Part shown: piece after piece, positions 27,602-35,924 of the stretch
How positions within the stretch are numbered: the first letter of the stretch is position 1
Layout of the letters: each line of letters opens with the position of its first letter
NCBI RefSeq assembly: GCF_900113135.1
Contig: NZ_FOOH01000023.1
Location: forward strand, 1-64,000
Reading direction: 5' to 3'
Origin: Salegentibacter agarivorans
GTDB lineage: Bacteria; Bacteroidota; Bacteroidia; Flavobacteriales; Flavobacteriaceae
DNA: 64,000 nt
Program-made: the position numbers and the translations under genes
The notes under the pieces: generated by a model
What the model was told of the DNA's origin: nothing
Seen by the model: the letters and a program-made list of their open reading frames with translations, nothing else
The model's database searches: none

Positions 27602-28138
27602 AGTTTATATGTTTTAAAATTAAATTCCAGGCAGGTAATCAGTTTTCAGAAATTGAATTACCACACTGTAAACACCTTGTAAATAGGGATTAAGCAAGGC
27701 TACATTATAAAATTAGAAAGGACATGGAATAATTTATACTAATTTCTGGCAAAACCTTTGTTAATAATGCACGGGAAAGAAATAGGTCTTAAAACAAGCT
27801 TCAGTACCAGTAATATCTACGCTGAAGTAATTTTTTTCTTCCGAATAAATGTTAAACGAAAACCAGATTTCTAAATTTTCTTATTAATTTTTTCCTATTG
27901 AAGAAAATGCTGGAAGGATGATTATTTCTGAAGATTACGTTCTGCATCGTAAATTTCCAGACAAAAAGACTTTAGTATTTATCTAATATAAGCAACAGAC
28001 TTACTATTTGAAACTATAGGGAAATTACGAACTGGGATGGTTAAATTTTGGGACGGAAAACGAATCTACAATAAGAAGAAGGGCTAATTGAATTTCAAGT
28101 TTTTGATCCAAACTTTAGTAAAAAAATTAAGTAGAAAT
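27602..28138. other. Non-coding stretch, nothing recognised
   Basis: About 540 bases of AT-rich sequence on the upstream side of the FAD-Rieske gene. Reading both strands I find no plausible gene, relic, hairpin terminator or repeat. Confidence 0.5.
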
Positions 28139-28324
28139 TTATTTTGTATTACTGTTTTTATCCTCTTCATCAGTTTCAGGTTTTGATGAAAACTCCGGGT
28201 TAAATTCTTCTTTTTTGGCTTTTATGTTATCAGTCTTAGAATCACGATTAGCGTGTCTTTTTCTCCAAAAAAATATAAGAAAAAAGAGTACAATAAAAAA
28301 CAGAATATACCAGATAGAAATCAT
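28139..28324 (-). CDS. Small single-pass membrane protein
   Basis: A 61-residue protein with an N-terminal membrane helix (ISIWYILFFIVLFFLIFFW, residues 2-20), a basic stop-transfer patch RKRHANR and a highly charged Lys/Glu/Asp-rich tail. Predicted N-out/C-in topology. No family is recognised. The charge distribution favours a real gene. Confidence 0.6.
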   Translation of the reverse strand: MISIWYILFFIVLFFLIFFWRKRHANRDSKTDNIKAKKEEFNPEFSSKPETDEEDKNSNTK

Positions 28325-28519
28325 AATCTCTTGTGTTTGATTACTATAAAAGTATCAATAGAAATATGCATTGCGATGAAATCTCTAATAAACTTTAGTT
28401 AATCTTTCTAAAGAAATATTAAAATACTCCGCACTATAAGGGGTGAAAATTTAATGATTCTCAGTCCTAAACACAGCCCTTGAAGTTTGCAGTTATTTGC
28501 TTCTTACTTCCGCTTACTT

Positions 28520-28897
28520 CTAAATTACTTTCCCGGCAAGATATCTTTGTACGGCATAAATATCTATGCTTTTATTAAAGCGTTTACATACGCTTGGTAC
28601 ATTTTCACTGGAAATCCAGATTTTTAATTCGGCGTCTAAATCAAAGGTGCCTGCAGTTTCAAGAGAAAACCTGGAAATGTGCCTATAGGGTAGCGATAAA
28701 TATTCTTGTTTTTTCCCGGTTAGCCCCTGGATATCTATTAAAATAAGTCGTTTGTTTGTAAACATAAATATATCCCGTAACAAGGAAAAACCCAATTCAA
28801 TTTCTTCGGTTTCAGTTAATAATCGGCCATATTTTTTATCTAATTCTTCTTTAGAAATACTGGCCGCATTGCCCATTAATTTGTTCAATAAACTCAT
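28520..28897 (-). CDS. Bacterial PH-domain protein (YokE/bPH type)
   Basis: A 125-residue soluble protein whose body matches the bacterial Pleckstrin-homology domain family: EEIELGFSLLRDIFMFTNKRLILIDIQG, then YRHISRFSLETAGTFDLDAELKIWI. The family has a PH-like barrel and is often stress-linked, with no agreed molecular function. It stands alone on the minus strand. Confidence 0.85.
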   Translation of the reverse strand: MSLLNKLMGNAASISKEELDKKYGRLLTETEEIELGFSLLRDIFMFTNKRLILIDIQGLTGKKQEYLSLPYRHISRFSLETAGTFDLDAELKIWISSENVPSVCKRFNKSIDIYAVQRYLAGKVI

Positions 28898-28942
28898 GAC
28901 TTTTTCTTATAAATTTAAGTACTACTAACTTAGTAATTCTTT

Positions 28943-29509
28943 TTAATCAATTATAATTTGATATTTATTCAATAATCCGCTTACCTGATCAAGGCTGAAT
29001 TTAGCCCCTTTTAATTTATTATTTTCCGGATCTATAATATAATTCTGCGCACTGCTGAAGTCGGCTTTGGTAAGATTTGTATTCTGAAATACAGCCCCGA
29101 AAAGATCAGAATTCAGGAACTTTGAATGCGATCAATAGGCCGATGAAAAATCTACTTCCATAAGTTTTGAATGCTGAAAAAGAGTTTTATTCAGCTTCAT
29201 TCCAAAAAAGGAAGAGTGGTTTAGAATACACTGATTAACCGAAATAGAGAAGGCAAAAGGTTCACAATTATTAAACAATAAGCCCATCATTTTACAGGCT
29301 TTAAAATTGCAATTTTGGAATGAGGTATGATCAAGATTTACGTTACTCAGGTCGCATTCTTCAAATTCACAATCTATAAAAAGAATTCCTTTTAAATTTC
29401 CGGTAGAAAAATTACAGTTAGTAAATTGGCAGGATTCATAACTATTAGCGAAGCTATAATTTAGCAGATTTTTATTGTTAAAAACCTGCTCTTCAATTTG
29501 GTTTTCCAT
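28943..29509 (-). pseudogene. Pentapeptide-repeat protein gene interrupted by an in-frame TGA
   Basis: The first 125 codons (29509-29135) encode pentapeptide repeats of the form A(D/N)LXX (CQFTNCNFSTGNLKG, CDLSNVNLDHTSFQNCNF), a right-handed quadrilateral beta helix. They stop at TGA 29132-29134. The same frame continues past the stop to TAA at 28943-28945 and encodes the expected rest of the family: SHSKFLNSDLFGAVFQ, then NLTKADFSSAQNYIIDPENN and KGAKFSLDQVSGLL. The family ending FSLDQVSGLL is normally part of one protein of about 188 residues. Nonsense mutation is the simplest reading. Readthrough or sequencing error are alternatives. Confidence 0.85.
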
Positions 29510-29646
29510 AGGTTAGAAATACATCTTTTAATTTTTTTGAAGCTGTACTTTTAAAATTTAAGTATCTTAAAATATAAGTCGGCATTGAGCTATAGCTCAC
29601 CTCATGGAAATTCTGTACAATTTTAAGCTTTTAATTTCTATAATTT

Positions 29647-30345
29647 TCACCGCTTCTTTTTATCCCAATACACATAGAGGATAAAAAGCACTAAACTTAC
29701 CAAAGAGCCCCACAACAAACCACTTTTTAATTGCTGAGTGCTATCTCCTATTAAGGCGATAAAAATTGTAAGTGGCGTAATTCCCAACAAGGTGGCACCA
29801 ATAAATTTCCAGTAACCTATTTTTAAAATTCCGCCTACAAAACTAATTGCATCATTGCTTAGAAACGGATTGATCCTGGTGACAATCACTGCCCAAAACC
29901 CATAATCGTCTAAAAAGTCACTTATCTTATTTTCAGTCTTTGGCCCCAACAGTTTTTGAACGATTACCGGCCCAAAATAGCGACCTATAAAATAGCCTAC
30001 CGAAGAAGCGCAAAAAATGGCCGTAAAAACTATTAAGCTTCCCCATACGGGCCCATAAGCTAAAATTGAAACGATCATTAAAGCTACCGATGGAATTACT
30101 AAAAGAAACATTTGGGCTATCATAGCTATAATAAGCACCAAAGGACCTATCCATCCAAAATTGGAAACCCAGGCTTTTATTCTTTGGTTATCGTTACTGG
30201 TTAAAACCTCCCAGGCTTCATTAAAAAATTGATGCATACCAGGGATAAAAAAGTAACCGCCAACAAGAACTAGAATTACGATTAATGAAAATATTAAGGG
30301 GGCTTTACTTTTCTTTACGTTCGTATTCTCTTCCGTTTCCTTCAT
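29647..30345 (-). CDS. TVP38/TMEM64 (DedA-related) membrane protein
   Basis: Integral inner-membrane protein of 232 residues in the SNARE-associated/VTT-domain family. Six or so hydrophobic segments are visible. Conserved elements are SVGYFIGRYFG (about 118-128) and the re-entrant RINPFLSNDAISFVGG (about 159-174), where family members carry catalytic or transport-critical charges. Likely roles are lipid or small-molecule movement. It starts 6 bases after the SdiA-regulated-like gene, so it is the last gene of a minus-strand operon. Confidence 0.9.
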   Translation of the reverse strand: MKETEENTNVKKSKAPLIFSLIVILVLVGGYFFIPGMHQFFNEAWEVLTSNDNQRIKAWVSNFGWIGPLVLIIAMIAQMFLLVIPSVALMIVSILAYGPVWGSLIVFTAIFCASSVGYFIGRYFGPVIVQKLLGPKTENKISDFLDDYGFWAVIVTRINPFLSNDAISFVGGILKIGYWKFIGATLLGITPLTIFIALIGDSTQQLKSGLLWGSLVSLVLFILYVYWDKKKR

Positions 30346-30350
30346 ACAAT

Positions 30351-31214
30351 CTATTTGAATATTACTTCAAGGATATTTGCTTTTCCGCCTTTTCCTTCGT
30401 TAGAGATAAATAACCTACCGTTTTCACTAAAAGTAAGTCCTTCGGCCTGCTCAAAATCATCTTCATGTAAACCGTAACGCTTTTTTAGTTTCATATCACT
30501 ATTCGCAATAACCAACTGGGGAGCCCGACCATCCAGAATGTAAAAATCTTTATTTTTGGGATGTATGGAAAGTGCAGAAGGTTGGAGCTTTTTATTGAGT
30601 TTTGTTTCTCTTTCCCTTAATAAGCTGTCTTGCATATTTAAACGATAAAGCGGATTTCTCTCCAATTCTTTATTGGTTAAAGAGAATTGATAAACTCCTT
30701 TATAGTTATCGTCTTTTAGTTCTCTATCTTTTATGGCCAGCAGCAAACGTTTATTATTTTTGTCCCAGGCTAAGCTTTCCAGGTTTTGTTTTTCGGTTAA
30801 AAAATTACTGTAGGTTTTTGTTTTTGAATTACCCGATAAAAAATCGCTAACTTCAAAAATTTCACCATCGCTTCTCAAAACATAGGCAGTTTTACCTACA
30901 ATACGAATATCTTCGTAATCACCCGCGCCCGCGAATTCTATACTTTTCTCTACTTTTGAAGTTTCAAGATTAAAAATAAAAATGATGCCATCTTCATCCT
31001 GAATGCAAGCCAACTTATTATCACCTACCCAGTCTATTCCCGAAACCTCATCAAGCTCTTTAGGCAGCTGCCATTCATTAATTATCTCGTAAGCTACAGG
31101 TTGATCCTGCAGGGTATCTTTGGTTATAAATTCATTATATCCAAAGAGTATTAAGCCGGCAAGGCTTAATACTCCCACTACAATTAGCGTTGCTATTTTA
31201 TTCACCATTTTCAT
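30351..31214 (-). CDS. SdiA-regulated-family beta-propeller protein
   Basis: A 287-residue protein with an N-terminal membrane anchor (about 5-27) and a periplasmic six-bladed propeller-like domain. Repeated motifs include LDEVSGIDWVGDNKLACIQDEDG and EQAEGLTFSENGRLFISNEG. It matches the SdiA-regulated family (PF06977), whose molecular function is unknown. It begins 12 bases after the PepSY-like lipoprotein gene and runs into the TVP38 gene, consistent with one transcript. Confidence 0.82.
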   Translation of the reverse strand: MKMVNKIATLIVVGVLSLAGLILFGYNEFITKDTLQDQPVAYEIINEWQLPKELDEVSGIDWVGDNKLACIQDEDGIIFIFNLETSKVEKSIEFAGAGDYEDIRIVGKTAYVLRSDGEIFEVSDFLSGNSKTKTYSNFLTEKQNLESLAWDKNNKRLLLAIKDRELKDDNYKGVYQFSLTNKELERNPLYRLNMQDSLLRERETKLNKKLQPSALSIHPKNKDFYILDGRAPQLVIANSDMKLKKRYGLHEDDFEQAEGLTFSENGRLFISNEGKGGKANILEVIFK

Positions 31215-31225
31215 TTCTTTAATAA

Positions 31226-31669
31226 TTACCAGGTGGTAACTTCCGTATTCACCGCTCCCGTTTCTTCAAAAATAATCTTAGTATCGGTTGGCTCTTCATC
31301 AAACTCTACCTGGTAATAAGTGTTTTCAGAAATTTTAAGCAACTCTACCTCATCTACTTTGGTTTTATCATAATCGGTAGTGATTGTAGTTTTTATTGCT
31401 TCAGGAAGTTCCTCGTACACAATGTCGTATTTATACTTCAAAAGACTTCCTTCAGTATTTAGAATTGCTTCATGATCTACATTATCAATATCAAATTCGG
31501 CTTCATAGATATCGGCTTTCTTCTCCCATTCTACACCTTTTGCATCAGGAAATTGTTCGGTAAACCCATTTAATACTACTGAAGGGATCTCAGAATTTCG
31601 CATATCATCATCTTCGCAAGCGGTAAATCCCATGGCGATAGCCAGGATTAAAAAAATTGACTTTTTCAT
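31226..31669 (-). CDS. PepSY-like lipoprotein (DUF2874 type)
   Basis: A 147-residue protein with a lipoprotein signal (MGFTAC, Cys18) and two PepSY-like/BLIP-like repeats. These are seen as FPDAKGVEWEKKADIYEAEF and IKTTITTDYDKTKVDEVELL followed by YYQVEFDEE. The family consists of small periplasmic proteins often found beside two-component systems. It lies 98 bases downstream of the histidine kinase gene, and a related protein is encoded at 35204-35635 on the other side of the system. Sensing or modulation of the kinase is an inference. Confidence 0.83.
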   Translation of the reverse strand: MKKSIFLILAIAMGFTACEDDDMRNSEIPSVVLNGFTEQFPDAKGVEWEKKADIYEAEFDIDNVDHEAILNTEGSLLKYKYDIVYEELPEAIKTTITTDYDKTKVDEVELLKISENTYYQVEFDEEPTDTKIIFEETGAVNTEVTTW

Positions 31670-31767
31670 CTTTATAATTTTTAATTTTAAACAAAGTTGA
31701 ACTACAATACTGGAAGAAATCTGGAATTATTGAGGTGCAGGATTTTATTTAGGAAATAAATACCAGT

Positions 31768-33036
31768 TTAGCGCGGAAATCTTAGTTGAAAAGTGTGTTT
31801 TTGTTCGTAGTAATAGGTTAACTGAAACTCATACTTTTTAGCAATAGTTTGGGCAATGGCCAATCCTATTCCCGTGGAAGTTTTGGAAGAAGAATCTTTT
31901 TGAAAGCGTGAAAATACTTTTTCTGGATCTAAAGCACCGTTATTGGCAGTATTACGTATAATAAAGTTTTTTGCAGAAATTTCTATTTCAATCTCACTAT
32001 TTCTTTGGCCGTGAATAATAGCATTTTTCAACAAATTTGAAAGCAAAATTCTCGCCAGGCCTTTATTCATTTTATATTTTAATGAAGTCGTACTTTTTAA
32101 ATTAATCTTCATTTCTTTATGACCGGCAAGGTCTTCAAAATCACTTTTTAAGTCGGTAATTACCGCATTGAAATCTACTATTTCTTCCTCCGGAAATTGC
32201 TGATTTTCAATTTTAGAAAGCAAAAGCAAAGACTTGTTCATTCGGGTTAAACCCTCTAAGTTATTTAAAACTGAAGCTATTAACTCAATTTGCTCCTCGT
32301 TTAATTCTTCCTTTTCTACTAGCAACTCCAGTTTATTGATGCTAATAGCCAAAGGAGTTTGTAATTCGTGTGCGGCATTTTCTATAAATTGTTTCTGGCT
32401 GTTATAACTGGAAATAGATTTTCCCAGCATTTGCTCTACGCGTGTATTTAGCAGGTTAAATTCATCAATATTTGAAGGAACAGTTTCAATTTTTTGATCT
32501 TTCCCAAGCCTGAAGTCTTTGAGCTGTTGCAACAAAGTATAAAACGGGTTCCAAATTTTCTTCAGGATTAAATTATTGAGTAAAACTATACTCAAAATCA
32601 AGCCTACATAAAGAAGAATAAGGGAAAACAGTAAATCTTCAATAAGGTCGTCTTCCTCGACCATAGAAGTTATAATTTTCAGCTTATAAAATTCGTCATC
32701 TTTTTTAAAAACGGTTTCCAGCAGCCTTACCGGTTCATATTCATCTTCGTTTTGCATATACATAAGCGTATCACGATAAAAATCTTTAAAACTTATCGCG
32801 CTATTTTTATCTATAGGCCGTATGGTATAATTGCCATCTTTAAATTGTGAACGTTGAAGTAACTCAGCATCTTGTTTTGCCCGTTTAATCACCAGCATTT
32901 TTTGATTATCCAGGCCATCGTCCAGGCTGTCATAAATTTCATCCAGCATTTCCAGGTAGAAAATTACCGCCCATATCCCCAACAGAACCAGCAGTATTGC
33001 CGAAAAATAACTGGTGGTATAATTTAATAATTTCAT
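31768..33036 (-). CDS. Sensor histidine kinase
   Basis: Membrane-bound HisKA/HATPase kinase of 422 residues. Two membrane helices (about 8-30 and 135-155) frame a periplasmic sensor region of about 100 residues. The H-box is AAHELQTPLAIS (near residue 223), the N-box LLSNLLKNAIIHG and the G-box STGIGLAIAQTIA. It overlaps the upstream response-regulator gene by 4 bases, indicating translational coupling. The signal is unknown. Confidence 0.94.
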   Translation of the reverse strand: MKLLNYTTSYFSAILLVLLGIWAVIFYLEMLDEIYDSLDDGLDNQKMLVIKRAKQDAELLQRSQFKDGNYTIRPIDKNSAISFKDFYRDTLMYMQNEDEYEPVRLLETVFKKDDEFYKLKIITSMVEEDDLIEDLLFSLILLYVGLILSIVLLNNLILKKIWNPFYTLLQQLKDFRLGKDQKIETVPSNIDEFNLLNTRVEQMLGKSISSYNSQKQFIENAAHELQTPLAISINKLELLVEKEELNEEQIELIASVLNNLEGLTRMNKSLLLLSKIENQQFPEEEIVDFNAVITDLKSDFEDLAGHKEMKINLKSTTSLKYKMNKGLARILLSNLLKNAIIHGQRNSEIEIEISAKNFIIRNTANNGALDPEKVFSRFQKDSSSKTSTGIGLAIAQTIAKKYEFQLTYYYEQKHTFQLRFPR

Positions 33037-33710
33037 TGGGTAATTAATTTATAGCCAATTCCATAAACCGCTTTAATTTCTATATCGGCACCGGCGGTTT
33101 TTAGTTTTTTCCGAAGATTTTTAATCTGGGAATATATAAATTCAAAACTATCGGCCTGGTCTATATGATCGCCCCAAACGTGTTCTGCCAAAGCCGATTT
33201 ATTTACCAGCCTGTTTTGGTTTGATGTAAAGAATAATAGAATTTCGTATTCTTTTCGGTTTAAATTTAAGGGATTATCATCTATACTTGCTTCGTGCTCG
33301 TCCAGGTCTATACTAAGGTTGCCAATCTTTATTTTATTATTCCCGTTAAACTGGCGTCTTCTTAATACAGCTTTTACGCGGGCATTTAACTCTGCCATAT
33401 GAAAAGGCTTGGCGAGATAATCGTCGGCACCGAGGTTTAGACCTTCAAGCCTGTCGTCTAAAGAATTCCTGGCAGAAACAATAATTACCCCGTCTTCTAT
33501 ATTCTTTCGCTTCAATTCTTCCAAAAGCTGAAAGCCACTACCGTCTTTTAAATTAATATCCAGCAAAATACAATCGTAGGTATAAACCCCAATTTTATTA
33601 CGAGCCTCGGCGATACTTTCTGCTGTTTCTACCACAAAATTCTCTTTTAATAGAAAATCTTTCATGTTCTGCAACATATCCTGTTCGTCTTCTACAATTA
33701 GAATTTTCAT
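33033..33710 (-). CDS. OmpR-family response regulator
   Basis: A 225-residue two-domain regulator. The receiver has phospho-acceptor Asp51 (LLDINLKDGSG), an acidic pocket at Glu7/Asp8 and switch Lys101 (YLAKPFH). The winged-helix DNA-binding domain occupies about 125-225 (LNRKEYEILLFF, FIYSQIKNLRKKL). It is the first gene of the regulator-kinase pair. The closely divergent PepSY-like gene and the porin gene upstream are reasonable targets, but this is not shown by the sequence. Confidence 0.95.
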   Translation of the reverse strand: MKILIVEDEQDMLQNMKDFLLKENFVVETAESIAEARNKIGVYTYDCILLDINLKDGSGFQLLEELKRKNIEDGVIIVSARNSLDDRLEGLNLGADDYLAKPFHMAELNARVKAVLRRRQFNGNNKIKIGNLSIDLDEHEASIDDNPLNLNRKEYEILLFFTSNQNRLVNKSALAEHVWGDHIDQADSFEFIYSQIKNLRKKLKTAGADIEIKAVYGIGYKLITQ

Positions 33711-33758
33711 GGCTATATTTTTAAAACTTCAGTTAGTTTGTCTTCGCACCTATAAAGA

Positions 33759-34958
33759 TTATAAATGGAAATCTATCTGAAGCCTGTACATTAGATTATT
33801 CCATTCTGGATCTGGGCTATCTCTAAAACTTAAATCGGTTTGTATTTTTAATTTATGCTTAGCTAAATATTTAGAAAGTCCCAAAGTATACTGTTTTTCG
33901 TTAGGAAACAGGGAGCCTATAATATCTTCTTTCACCTGGGTGAACCTACCTACAACTTCTATATTATTATCAAATAAATATCCACCTTGCAGGTTAATGG
34001 AATTCCCCACATTTACAACGGCACCGGTGCGCGTTCCATCTTCTTCTATCGCTATAGGATTCTCGGCATCCCGGTGAGCAAATTCACCTAAAACTGATAT
34101 TCCTTTATATTTAAACATAAAGTCTGCAAAGAAGGTAGAAATATCGGTCGAATGTAAACCGTTTTCGGTAAACATATATGCCCCCATATTAGAGCGGGTT
34201 TTTACCGCATCGTTATTATGATCATAAGTAACGCCCATTGCTAATTTAGGCGTTTCATACCTTTCTAAAGAAGCCTCTCTATAATCCTGAAATTCTCCAA
34301 AAGGTAAAGCTTCCAGGCGTCCCGTATATTGAAAACCGCCAAGATTGCCGGTCACTACATTTCTTCCTTCCCCCTGTGAAAAAGCAAAAATTTCTTTTAC
34401 TACAAATTGGTTCCCCAAATAGATTTTATGGTGTAATTGTACCCCAATATCCCTGTCTATATTAAACCTGCTATTTAATAAAGACCTGTCTACAAACTGC
34501 AGGTCTCCAGAAGATACTACACGTTCCCTGTTGCCCGGCAATTTAGCTTGGCCGGCCCATAACACAAAATTCTCATAGAAATTCCACTTTAAAACCGCAT
34601 CAAGTATGTACCGGGGCGTATTATTTGTAAATTCTGAACCTCCCGAAATATCCCGGTTAGATAGCCCTAACTCAATTTTATATTTTAATTTGGGAGAATA
34701 AGCAAAACCATCAAATTTTAATCTGGCACGCCTAATTAGAATATTAGAGCTTTCTGATTCAAATCCTTCAAATTCAGAGTCGCGCCATTCATTCACAAAT
34801 AGAGATTGAAATCTTGCTCCAAACCTTAGGCTGAAAGAACTATCTCTTGCCACCGTATTTATTATCCCATTCCCAAAACTGTTTTCGGTAATATCCTGGG
34901 CTTGCGCATTACTAAAGAATAAAATTGAGCTTAGAATAAGTAAATGTTGAATCTTCAT
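33759..34958 (-). CDS. Phosphate-selective porin O/P-type outer-membrane protein
   Basis: A 399-residue beta-barrel protein with a signal peptide (ending NAQAQD at about residue 20). The mature part shows alternating barrel strands and the OprO/OprP-type features SLRFGARFQSLFVNEW and IRRARLKFDGFAYSPKLKYKIE, ending in an aromatic-rich strand LQIDFHL. Family members form trimeric anion channels, but specificity varies and cannot be assigned here. It lies 48 bases upstream of the response regulator gene on the same strand. Confidence 0.88.
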   Translation of the reverse strand: MKIQHLLILSSILFFSNAQAQDITENSFGNGIINTVARDSSFSLRFGARFQSLFVNEWRDSEFEGFESESSNILIRRARLKFDGFAYSPKLKYKIELGLSNRDISGGSEFTNNTPRYILDAVLKWNFYENFVLWAGQAKLPGNRERVVSSGDLQFVDRSLLNSRFNIDRDIGVQLHHKIYLGNQFVVKEIFAFSQGEGRNVVTGNLGGFQYTGRLEALPFGEFQDYREASLERYETPKLAMGVTYDHNNDAVKTRSNMGAYMFTENGLHSTDISTFFADFMFKYKGISVLGEFAHRDAENPIAIEEDGTRTGAVVNVGNSINLQGGYLFDNNIEVVGRFTQVKEDIIGSLFPNEKQYTLGLSKYLAKHKLKIQTDLSFRDSPDPEWNNLMYRLQIDFHL

Positions 34959-35203
34959 GGAATATGTTTATCTGCTTGAAACCTTATAATTTGCAAGAAT
35001 AATATATAAGTTTCAAATCTGACACTTTTTTTACAATTCTCCCAAAAAATACAAATATGAATCTCAAAACTGGAAAAAAATGGGAAGGTATACCAAACTT
35101 TAAAATAGAAAATTTGGCAGAATTTTAGGATTTATAACTGTCAAATTCCAAATTCTTTCCAGATTTGAAGGCTTACTTCGCATCGAATAAAGAAACAAAT
35201 ATT

Positions 35204-35635
35204 ATGAAAAGAGTAATTTTATCAGGAATTTTCGCATTGTGTACAATGGGAATTTTTGCACAAACAAATACAAATAATTTACCCTCTACAGCCCAGGAAT
35301 ATATTCAACAGAATTTTTCTTCTGCTGATGTAAAAGAGGTTAAAGAAAATAGTAAATGGAAAATTTGGGAAGATGAAAAATTTGAAGTAGTTCTTTCTAA
35401 CGGCCTTGAACTGGATTTTGACGAAAATGGAAATATTTCTGAAATTGAAAGCCAAACCGATGTAGTAATACCTACTTCTGCCCTGCCATCTAAAATGGCT
35501 TCTTATTTGCAAGAAAATTATGCTGATGCACAGGTAATTGGATGGGAAAAACAGAAAAAAGAGCAGGAAATAGAACTGGCTGACGGTACCGAACTTGAAT
35601 TTGATGGCGAAGGTAACTTTAGAAAAGTAGACTAA
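35204..35635 (+). CDS. PepSY-like exported protein
   Basis: The ATG at 35204 opens a good signal peptide (MKRVILSGIFALCTMGIFAQ) and is preferred to the upstream frame start at 35165. The 143-residue protein holds two PepSY-like repeats: LPSTAQEYIQQNFSSADVKE and LPSKMASYLQENYADAQVIG, each followed by a beta segment with D..G.I-type turns. It is divergent from the porin gene and is a paralogue in type of the lipoprotein at 31226-31669. A strong terminator follows. Confidence 0.85.
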   Translation: MKRVILSGIFALCTMGIFAQTNTNNLPSTAQEYIQQNFSSADVKEVKENSKWKIWEDEKFEVVLSNGLELDFDENGNISEIESQTDVVIPTSALPSKMASYLQENYADAQVIGWEKQKKEQEIELADGTELEFDGEGNFRKVD

Positions 35636-35667
35636 GTTATTCGAGTTTTTTAATAGATTATTAATGT

Positions 35668-35708
35668 AAAAGCGCCCATTGGTTATAGACCTATGGGCGC
35701 TTTTTTTT
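35668..35708 (+). terminator. Rho-independent terminator
   Basis: A 12-bp stem AAAAGCGCCCAT / ATGGGCGCTTTT with a 12-base loop is followed by a run of T. It lies 32 bases after the PepSY-like gene. Confidence 0.92.
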
Positions 35709-35924
35709 AGAATATTTTTCCGTAAATTCTTTTAAAATCCTCACGCCTTAATCAGGAAACTCTCACAACAACAGCTCACCCTTCACTTAATATTCTAAAT
35801 ATGATGCGGGTCATATTTTAGCAGTTTTCAACTTCTTTCCTTTACAAATTGCAATCTTAACTCCTTATTTTAAATAGGATCGGCCAGGCTTAATTTAGCC
35901 TACGCCGCAAATAATTATTAGAAT

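Noticed and set aside
31630-31645. GCCAGGATT near a lipoprotein gene as an att repeat
   Set aside because: Only nine bases match the tRNA end and the site is inside a coding gene.
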